Assembly (NCBI RefSeq): GCF_000187895.1
Contig: NZ_DS990134.1
Span: 1-64,000, forward strand
Source: Phocaeicola plebeius DSM 17135
GTDB taxonomy: Bacteria > Bacteroidota > Bacteroidia > Bacteroidales > Bacteroidaceae
DNA: 64,000 nt
Direction of reading: 5' to 3'
Shown: one piece after another, positions 54,335-61,147 of the stretch
Position numbering within the stretch: the stretch's first letter is position 1
Layout of the letters: each line of letters opens with the position of its first letter
Notes under the pieces: model-generated
Told to the model about the DNA's origin: nothing
Seen by the model: the letters and a program-made list of their open reading frames with translations, nothing else
The model's database searches: none
Program-made: the position numbers and the translations under genes

Positions 54335-54444
54335 CGCACTTGCGTTTGAAAGAAAACGTCCTTACGTTTGGAATCAAATGCACTTGTGTTTTAAGTAAAA
54401 TGTACTTGCGTTTGAAATGAAACACAAAGGCGTTTTTCCATGTG
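54335..54444. repeat. 22-bp tandem repeat array upstream of the OPT promoter
   Basis: Four 22-base units lie head to tail: 54335-54356, 54357-54378, 54379-54400 and 54401-54422, consensus (C/T)GCACTTGCGTTTGAAATAAA with few changes. A degenerate fifth unit (GGCGTTTTT core) is at 54423-54444. Twenty-two bases is about two helical turns. The array ends about 30 bases upstream of the OPT -33 box. There are no spacers, so it is not CRISPR. Confidence 0.75.
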
Positions 54445-54456
54445 CTTTTTCGGGCA

Positions 54457-54496
54457 TAAAAAAACAGGAGAAGCATCGCAAAAATGTTTCTCCTGT
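54457..54496 (-). terminator. Terminator after the DUF1573 gene
   Basis: ACAGGAGAA (54464-54472) pairs with TTCTCCTGT (54488-54496), and on the minus strand seven T follow. It separates DUF1573 from the OPT promoter region. Confidence 0.88.
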
Positions 54497-54519
54497 CAAG
54501 TATGAAAAATGATGAATCG

Positions 54520-54924
54520 TTACTGATTGATGTCGGCCGATGCCGGGGTCATGTCACCTTCTACTACCAGACGAGTGATTTCGTTCTTGGAGTTGGTGCG
54601 AAGGGTGATGGTCTTGCGGAAATGTCCCGGAAATTTGCCGGCACCGTTGTAAGTGACTGTCACCTCACCGCTTTCTCCCGGTTTGATGGGTTCTTTCGGA
54701 TATTGAGGTACGGTGCATCCGCAAGAAGCAATGGCCTGATGAATTACCAGCGGGCCGTCGCCTGTATTCTTGAATTTGAATTTGCAAGTTACTTTCGGAC
54801 TGCTTTCAGAGAAAGAGCCAAAGTTGTATGAGGTCTTTTCGAATGTAATTTCTGCCGTTCCCTGAGCAATGACAAACAATACATTCATGACACATAATAA
54901 GGTTGTAAATAAAATTTTCTTCAT
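54520..54924 (-). CDS. Exported DUF1573 protein
   Basis: 134 residues. Signal peptide (LCVMNVLFVIAQG). The rest is a DUF1573 beta-sandwich: EKTSYNFGSFSESSPKVTCKFKFKNTGDGPLVIHQAIASCGCTVP with the conserved CGCT motif, then EPIKPGESGEVTVTYN and GHFRKTITLRTNS. DUF1573 is common in Bacteroidota envelopes, with no known role. Single gene between two terminators. Confidence 0.9.
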   Translation of the reverse strand: MKKILFTTLLCVMNVLFVIAQGTAEITFEKTSYNFGSFSESSPKVTCKFKFKNTGDGPLVIHQAIASCGCTVPQYPKEPIKPGESGEVTVTYNGAGKFPGHFRKTITLRTNSKNEITRLVVEGDMTPASADINQ

Positions 54925-54960
54925 TTTCTTTGATTTTAATCCTTACTTTTGACAACTTCG

Positions 54961-54968
54961 CAAAGATA
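54961..54968 (-). promoter_or_regulatory. Promoter -7 box for the DUF1573 gene
   Basis: Minus-strand TATCTTTG, 36 bases before the start codon, matches TAnnTTTG. Confidence 0.65.
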
Positions 54969-55026
54969 CTACTTTTGTGTGAAACTGTTACTTTTGTGCA
55001 GTTTAATTAACAAACTTGAAGTGTTG

Positions 55027-57237
55027 TTATCGGTTTACCTGCTTCACGCCCTTCACCGTTTTAATCTTCTTTATCAGCGATTCAAGCTTGGCATTGTCGT
55101 CTACGGTCACTGTCAGCATGCCCGAGAACAATCCGTCGTGCGAGTCGATGCTGATGGAGCGCAACAGGATGTTGTTCTCCTTATTAATAATAGACGTGAT
55201 GTTTGTCACGATGCCGATGTCGTCATGTCCGATAATACGGAGGGTAATCGGATACTGTTTGCCCTGGCTCTTTCCGGCCCAGCGGGCTTTCACGATGCGG
55301 TAGGGGAAGCGGGAACGCATTTCCTTGGCATTCGGGCAGTCGCAACGGTGAATCTTGATACCGCCGTTGATGCTGACGAATCCGAACACTTCGTCGCCGT
55401 AAATCGGGTTACAGCATCTGGCCAGCGTAAAGTCGAGTCCTTTCAGGTTCCGGTCGATGACCAGCACGTCATCCTTGTAGTCCTTCGCGTCGGTGGGCTG
55501 CTGCATGTTGAAGCCTTCCGCACTGCGGTAGCTGATTTCTTCGCGCTGTTCGGTTTCCCGTTTCTGCATGTCAAGGTACTTGTCGATGATGTCGTTCACG
55601 TCCATCGATTCGTTGGCAATACTCTGATAGAAGTCAGTCACGGTCTTGAAGCCCAGTTTCCGAATCAGACGCATCAGGATGGCCTCATCATATTCCAGCT
55701 TCCGGTTCTTGAATTTACGCTCCAGCGTTTCCTTGGCAAACTGTGTCTGACGGGCTGCAATCTCCTTCAGGGCCTGACGTATCTTGTTGCGTGCTTTCGA
55801 TGTGGTGACAAAAGTCAGCCAGTCACGCTTCGGTGTCTGCGTGTTCGAAGTCATGATTTCCACCTGGTCGCCACTGTTCAGTTTCTGGCGGAGCTGTACG
55901 TTTTTTCCGTTGACGCGGGCTCCCGTACACCGGCATCCCAGGTTGGAGTGGATAGAGAAGGCAAAGTCGAGCACGGTAGCCCCTTGCGGCAGTTTGTACA
56001 AGTCGCCTTTGGGAGTAAATACGAATACTTCGTCCTTATATAAATCCAGCTTGAATTGGTCCATGGCCTCCATGTCGCTGTCGGAGTTTTCCAGCGTCTC
56101 ACGGATGGAATTCAGCCATTCATCCAAGCCGCTTTCTCCCTTTATACCTTTATACCTCCAGTGGGCTGCCAGACCTTTTTCGGCAATTTCGTCCATGCGT
56201 TCCGTACGAATCTGCACTTCCACCCATTTCCCTTCCGGTCCCATCACGGTGATGTGCAGTGACTCATATCCGTTACTTTTCGGCACGGACAGCCAGTCGC
56301 GCAAACGTTTGGGGTTGGGCAGATACATGTCCGTCACGATGGAATAAGCCTGCCAGCACTCCTGTTTCTCCTTTTCAAGCGGAGAATCAAGAATGATGCG
56401 GATGGCAAACAGGTCGTACACGCCTTCGAAAGGACATCCCTGTTTCTTCATCTTCTGGTAGATGGAGTGGATGGACTTGGTACGTCCCTTCATGTGGAAC
56501 TTCAGTCCGGCATCTTCCAGCTTTTTGCGTATCGGTTCGATAAAAGTCTCGATGTAGCGGTCGCGGGCCTGCTTGGTGGCATTCAGTTTCTCTTTGATAT
56601 GATAGTACACGTCGTGCTGCGTGTATTTCAGTGACAAGTCCTCCAGTTCCGATTTCAGTTTATACAATCCCAACTTGTGGGCCAGCGGTGCATACAGATA
56701 GGCTGCTTCGTTGGCCACTTCCAGACGAGCTTCTTCGTTGGGGCTGTCCTTGATTTGCCGCATCAGGTTCACACGGTCGGCAATGATAATCAGGATGACC
56801 CGCATGTCTTCGGCAAACGACAGAAGCAGATTGCGGAAGTTTTCCGATTCAATGATGGGGCTTTTGGAATACAGTTCGTTGATTTTGACGAGTCCCCGTA
56901 TGATGCCGGCCACGTCTTCTCCATATTCCTCTTTGACCGATTCCAGACTGCAAAGATTGTATTTCACGGATTCATGGAGCATGATTCCCAGAATCGATGC
57001 GCGGCGCATGCCGATTTCTTCGGCCACGATGACAGCCGTCTGCATATCCTTGATAATGGGATTCATCTGGAATACATTTCGCGGAATGGTACCTTCTGCC
57101 ATCACCTTGACCAGATGGGTTTTCAGTTTGTGGCAGTCATCCTTTTGTAATGTATCTTTCGACAACCGCAGCAGTCGTTTGTAGAGTAGAATCAGTTGTT
57201 TGTGTTCCTCTTGTGTAAAAAAGTCGTTGTTCTCCAT
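55027..57237 (-). CDS. relA: RelA/SpoT-family (p)ppGpp synthetase with degenerate hydrolase domain
   Basis: 736 residues. The synthetase domain is intact: GRTKSIHSIYQKMKKQG, YDLFAIRIIL, RLRDWLSVPKSNGYESLHITV and VEVQIRTERMDEIAEKGLAAHW. TGS (VFTPKGDLYKLPQGATVLDFAFSIH, in pieces) and a C-terminal ACT domain (LRIIGHDDIGIVTNITSIIN) follow. The N-terminal HD hydrolase region lacks the canonical first His, and LLHDVVEDT is IMLHESVKYN, so both the HD pair and the following acidic pair are altered. It should make but not degrade the alarmone. Bacteroidota commonly have a second, bifunctional copy elsewhere. Confidence 0.9.
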   Translation of the reverse strand: MENNDFFTQEEHKQLILLYKRLLRLSKDTLQKDDCHKLKTHLVKVMAEGTIPRNVFQMNPIIKDMQTAVIVAEEIGMRRASILGIMLHESVKYNLCSLESVKEEYGEDVAGIIRGLVKINELYSKSPIIESENFRNLLLSFAEDMRVILIIIADRVNLMRQIKDSPNEEARLEVANEAAYLYAPLAHKLGLYKLKSELEDLSLKYTQHDVYYHIKEKLNATKQARDRYIETFIEPIRKKLEDAGLKFHMKGRTKSIHSIYQKMKKQGCPFEGVYDLFAIRIILDSPLEKEKQECWQAYSIVTDMYLPNPKRLRDWLSVPKSNGYESLHITVMGPEGKWVEVQIRTERMDEIAEKGLAAHWRYKGIKGESGLDEWLNSIRETLENSDSDMEAMDQFKLDLYKDEVFVFTPKGDLYKLPQGATVLDFAFSIHSNLGCRCTGARVNGKNVQLRQKLNSGDQVEIMTSNTQTPKRDWLTFVTTSKARNKIRQALKEIAARQTQFAKETLERKFKNRKLEYDEAILMRLIRKLGFKTVTDFYQSIANESMDVNDIIDKYLDMQKRETEQREEISYRSAEGFNMQQPTDAKDYKDDVLVIDRNLKGLDFTLARCCNPIYGDEVFGFVSINGGIKIHRCDCPNAKEMRSRFPYRIVKARWAGKSQGKQYPITLRIIGHDDIGIVTNITSIINKENNILLRSISIDSHDGLFSGMLTVTVDDNAKLESLIKKIKTVKGVKQVNR

Positions 57238-57372
57238 AATTCCTCGTTTTGCTGTTTGTGGGTAAAGTTACTTTTTTTCTGTTGATATGATGCACTCTTC
57301 CCGTATTTTTTATATTTTTGAACGTCATTCTAAAAACAGGAAGAAAATTCATTACCTAAATAAAGAGTTATT

Positions 57373-58896
57373 ATGTTAACACACGAGGACAAAGAATTGT
57401 TGGCCAAGAAGGGCATTTCGGAAGAAAAGATTGCCGAACAGTTGGCTTGTTTTGAAAAGGGGTTTCCATTCTTGAAGCTTTCAGCAGCTGCTTCCGTAGA
57501 AAACGGAGGTATTATGAAAGCCGATGAGAAAGAATGCGAACAGTATCTTGCCGCATGGGATGCATACAAGGCAGGCGATAAGAAAATCGTCAAGTTTGTT
57601 CCGGCTTCAGGAGCTGCCAGCCGTATGTTCAAGAATATGTTCGAATTCTTGGGTGCCGAGTATGACAAACCTACTACCGATTTTGAGAAGAAATTCTTCG
57701 ATCACATTCATGATTTTGCATTCTATAATGACTTGAATGCAGCTTGTTTGGATAATACAGGAAAGAACATCAATGCCCTGTTGTCTGAACATAATTACAA
57801 GGCAGTGGTTTCTAACTTGCTGGAGTCTGCCGGACTGAACTATGGAGCGCTGCCTAAAGGCTTGCTCAAGTTCCATCGTTATGCAGATGGCGTGCGTACA
57901 CCGCTGGAAGAACATCTGGTAGAAGGGGCATTGTATGCTGCCGGAAAGAGTGGGGAAGTGAATGTACATTTCACTGTTTCTACTGAGCATCGTGCATTGT
58001 TCGAGAAACTGGTGGCTGCCAAGGCTGCCGAATATGAGGCTAAGTATGGTACGACTTATCACATCAGTTTCTCTGAACAGAAACCGAGTACGGATACAGT
58101 GGCTGCCGACATGGAAAACAAACCGTTCCGCGACAAGGACGGTAAATTGTTGTTCCGTCCGGGTGGTCACGGTGCCTTGATTGAGAACCTGAACGACCTG
58201 GATGCCGATATCGTATTTATCAAGAACATTGATAATGTGGTGCCCGACCGCTTGAAAGCTGATACAGTGACTTACAAGAAACTGTTGGCTGGTGTATTGG
58301 TTACGCTGCAGAAGCAGGCATTTGAATATCTGGAACTGCTGGATGGCGGACATTACAGCCACGAACAGCTGGAAACTATTATCCGCTTCGTACAGCAGAA
58401 GTTGCGTTGCCGCAGAACGGATTTGAAAGAGCTGGAAGATGCTGATTTGGTTATCTATCTGCGTAAGAAACTGAATCGTCCGATGCGCGTTTGCGGTATG
58501 GTGAAGAATGTGGGCGAACCGGGTGGTGGTCCGTTCTTGGCTTATAATCCGGACGGAACCATTTCTTTGCAGATTCTGGAAAGCTCGCAGATTGACATGA
58601 ACGACCCGGAAAAGAAAGCCATGTTCGAAAAGGGTACACACTTCAATCCGGTGGATTTGGTATGTGCCGTTCGCGACTACAAGGGTAATAAGTTCGACTT
58701 GCTGAAACATGTGGACAAGGCTACCGGCTTTATTTCTTACAAGTCTAAGAATGGAAAAGACCTGAAGGCACTCGAGTTGCCGGGCTTGTGGAACGGTTCA
58801 ATGAGCGACTGGAATACCGTGTTCGTGGAAGTTCCTTTGAGCACTTTCAATCCGGTAAAGACTGTGAACGATTTGCTGCGTGAACAGCATCAGTAA
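57373..58896 (+). CDS. DUF4301 family protein
   Basis: 507 residues, cytoplasmic. VKFVPASGAASRMFKNMFEFL near residue 75 and FRPGGHGALIENLNDLDADIVFIKNIDNVVPD (in pieces) around 255-290 resemble nucleotide-sugar-transferase motifs and define DUF4301, a Bacteroidota family of unknown function. Full length. TATTTTTG at 57313-57320 is a likely -7 box. It is divergent from relA; terminator at 58920. Confidence 0.85.
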   Translation: MLTHEDKELLAKKGISEEKIAEQLACFEKGFPFLKLSAAASVENGGIMKADEKECEQYLAAWDAYKAGDKKIVKFVPASGAASRMFKNMFEFLGAEYDKPTTDFEKKFFDHIHDFAFYNDLNAACLDNTGKNINALLSEHNYKAVVSNLLESAGLNYGALPKGLLKFHRYADGVRTPLEEHLVEGALYAAGKSGEVNVHFTVSTEHRALFEKLVAAKAAEYEAKYGTTYHISFSEQKPSTDTVAADMENKPFRDKDGKLLFRPGGHGALIENLNDLDADIVFIKNIDNVVPDRLKADTVTYKKLLAGVLVTLQKQAFEYLELLDGGHYSHEQLETIIRFVQQKLRCRRTDLKELEDADLVIYLRKKLNRPMRVCGMVKNVGEPGGGPFLAYNPDGTISLQILESSQIDMNDPEKKAMFEKGTHFNPVDLVCAVRDYKGNKFDLLKHVDKATGFISYKSKNGKDLKALELPGLWNGSMSDWNTVFVEVPLSTFNPVKTVNDLLREQHQ

Positions 58897-58919
58897 TTTC
58901 CGGATAGTGGAAAAATAGA

Positions 58920-58963
58920 GATGTCCGCCTGTCATCTTTGTGAGATGGGCGGACATCTTTTTT
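58920..58963 (+). terminator. Terminator after the DUF4301 gene
   Basis: GATGTCCGCC (58920-58929) pairs with GGCGGACATC (58948-58957), then six T. It also lies near the end of the convergent AraC gene. Confidence 0.93.
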
Positions 58964-58979
58964 ATATATATGAAGAAAG

Positions 58980-59897
58980 TTATTGCACATTTCCTTCTTG
59001 TTGAGATAATTTCTCTCTGTATTCTTTCGGGGAAAGTCCTAAATTCCTTTTTACGTATTTGCCAAAAAATGACAAAGTGGCAAAATTGAGTTCATTGGCA
59101 ATTTCCTTGATGCTCTTATCGGGAGATTTCAGCAGGCACACTATATCCTTCATGACATAACAAGTGATGAGGTCGGAAGCTGTTTCACCGGAATTTTCTT
59201 TACATACAGCCGACAAGTATTTGGAAGTGACAAACAACCGGTTGGCATAGTAGCTTACCGACCGTTCCTTGGGGTAGGAAGATATCAGCAGCTCCATGAA
59301 GGCATTGAACAGATTGTTGGATGAATTGAATGCAATGGGCTTCAGCTGGATGTATTTTTCCATGGCATCCTGAAACTCGTAGATGAAGGCTTGCAGGAGG
59401 GCATTGATCAGCTCCTTCTGGTGGCGGTGAGGGGTACCGGTCAGTTTGGAATTCAGCAGGTTATAGTACTGGCAGAAAAGCTGGCTTTCTTCATCGTTCA
59501 GGGAAATGATAGGATGCTGTTCCAGGTACAGGCGTGAGTACCAGTTGTTTGCGGATGTGGACATCACAAAAATACGTTTGGCGTATTCTGGTGAGAGACA
59601 GAATCCGCAGCATTCAAAATCATCACCTATCGTACCGTGTTTTAGTAGCGTTTGTGGGTGACAAATCATCAAATCATTCCGACCGATTTCATAAGAATTG
59701 TTGTTGAGAGATAAGGACGCTTTTCCTCTCAGACATAAGATCGCCAGGAAAAAGTCAGCCCGTATGGAGGAATACTGTTCGGTTTCATTTACTTTATTTA
59801 CCTGGTTCAAGATGATAATCTGTTCGTCTTTATAGGCAGCTACCTTTTCCATGATTTCGGTGCTGGACATTCTGATGAGTTCTATTTCTTTCTCCAT
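58980..59897 (-). CDS. AraC-family transcriptional regulator
   Basis: 305 residues from ATG 59897 (MEKEIELIRMSS); an in-frame start at 60074 would overlap the efflux promoter region and adds unlike residues. N-terminal cupin-like sensor (FLAILCLRGKASLSLNNNSYEIGRNDLMICHPQTLL in pieces), C-terminal AraC double HTH (RLFVTSKYLSAVCKENSGETASDLI and IKEIANELNFATLSFFGKYVKRNLGLSPKEYRE). It is divergent from the RND efflux genes with a gap of about 210 bases, so it probably controls them. Confidence 0.92.
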   Translation of the reverse strand: MEKEIELIRMSSTEIMEKVAAYKDEQIIILNQVNKVNETEQYSSIRADFFLAILCLRGKASLSLNNNSYEIGRNDLMICHPQTLLKHGTIGDDFECCGFCLSPEYAKRIFVMSTSANNWYSRLYLEQHPIISLNDEESQLFCQYYNLLNSKLTGTPHRHQKELINALLQAFIYEFQDAMEKYIQLKPIAFNSSNNLFNAFMELLISSYPKERSVSYYANRLFVTSKYLSAVCKENSGETASDLITCYVMKDIVCLLKSPDKSIKEIANELNFATLSFFGKYVKRNLGLSPKEYREKLSQQEGNVQ

Positions 59898-60106
59898 AAC
59901 TTTGATTAATCTATTCGATTGCAAATGAACAGAATGTTTTTCAATTCTTAGTGTCCTATTTTTCCTGATGAGTATGCTATAGGGAAGATAGTAAGGCCGG
60001 ATAGAAAAATAGAACACTTCCAAGGTAGTATGTATGCCAGATATTTCATGTAATGCCTTTTTCTTTGCGCTCACAAATTGCAGACATACTAAACATTTTA
60101 GAATTT

Positions 60107-61132
60107 ATGAAAAAGAATTATCTGATGGCCGTTTGTTTGTTTCTGACTGTGATGTCAGGGTGTGGAAATAAAGAGCAGGCACCGCAGCAGGCAGAACCGG
60201 TAAAGGTCAAAGTGATGACCGTAGCATCATCCGTACGTAACGAAGCCGTTCGTTTTTCAGGTACGGTGCAGGAGGAAAACGGCAGTTCATTAAGTTTCCC
60301 GCTGATGGGACGAGTAAAGTCGGTACAGGTCGATTTAGGAAGCCGGGTGCGGCAGGGACAATTGCTGGCTACACTGGATGAGGTTTCGATGCAGAATACG
60401 TATCAGGCAGCAAAGGCTGCTTTGAAGCAGGCGGAAGATGCCTACCAACGTATGAAGGAATTGCATGAAAAAGGAAGTCTGGCCGAGATGAAGTGGGTGG
60501 AAGTACAGAGCAAGTTGCAGCAGGCTCAGTCTATGGAGGCAGTGGCCCGGAAGAATCTGACTGACTGTCAGCTGTATGCTCCGTTTTCTGGGGTCATTGC
60601 CGAGAAAAGTCTGGAGGTCGGACAGAACGTGGTGCCTGGTGTACAGGTGCTGAAACTGGTATCCGACGACCGGCTGAAGGTACGGATATCCGTGCCGGAG
60701 CCGGAAATCGCGCGCGTGGCAAGAGGACAGAAAGCTGTGATAGAGGCACCGGTTCTGAATGGAATAAAGGCGGAAGGCGTAGTGACGGAAAAAGGTGTAC
60801 AGGCCAATCCGCTGTCACGGTCGTATGAAGTAAATATCGGTATTCAGACGAAGAATACGGGACTGCTTCCCGGCATGGTGACAGAAGTCTGGTTGCAGGA
60901 TGCCGATAAAAGTCAGGCGTGCGTACTTCCGGCCAATGTGCTTCAGCTGGATGAACACAACAATTACTTCGTGTGGCTGAAAGGTGCGGATGGAAAGGCA
61001 TCGAAGCGCGTGGTGGCGTGCGGCAAGTTCACGGCGACGGATGTCACGGTGGTGAACGGTTTGAATGAAGGGGATGAAGTGATAGTAGAAGGACAGCAGA
61101 AAGTGTGCGAAGGAACTCCTCTGGCACTGTAA
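60107..61132 (+). CDS. RND efflux periplasmic adaptor (membrane fusion) lipoprotein
   Basis: 341 residues from ATG 60107 with lipobox VMSGC. Beta-barrel and lipoyl parts are visible (GRVKSVQVDLGSRVRQGQLLATLDE and VIAEKSLEVGQNVVPGVQVLKLV) around a coiled hairpin (YQAAKAALKQAEDAYQRMKEL to ARKNLTDCQLYAPF). It links an inner-membrane RND pump to an outer-membrane channel. The pump gene follows after 15 bases; no TolC-like gene is in view. Confidence 0.93.
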   Translation: MKKNYLMAVCLFLTVMSGCGNKEQAPQQAEPVKVKVMTVASSVRNEAVRFSGTVQEENGSSLSFPLMGRVKSVQVDLGSRVRQGQLLATLDEVSMQNTYQAAKAALKQAEDAYQRMKELHEKGSLAEMKWVEVQSKLQQAQSMEAVARKNLTDCQLYAPFSGVIAEKSLEVGQNVVPGVQVLKLVSDDRLKVRISVPEPEIARVARGQKAVIEAPVLNGIKAEGVVTEKGVQANPLSRSYEVNIGIQTKNTGLLPGMVTEVWLQDADKSQACVLPANVLQLDEHNNYFVWLKGADGKASKRVVACGKFTATDVTVVNGLNEGDEVIVEGQQKVCEGTPLAL

Positions 61133-61147
61133 AAACGAAGTAAGACA

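Noticed and set aside
54335..54444. Possible CRISPR array
   Set aside because: Repeats are directly contiguous without spacers and no cas genes are present.
54949..56043. A 364-codon plus-strand frame opposite the relA-type gene
   Set aside because: Antisense to conserved TGS/ACT coding sequence, no recognisable fold.
57607..58710. A 367-codon minus-strand frame opposite the DUF4301 gene
   Set aside because: Long, but its Ile/Gln/His-rich composition is that of an antisense shadow; no start signal or motif.
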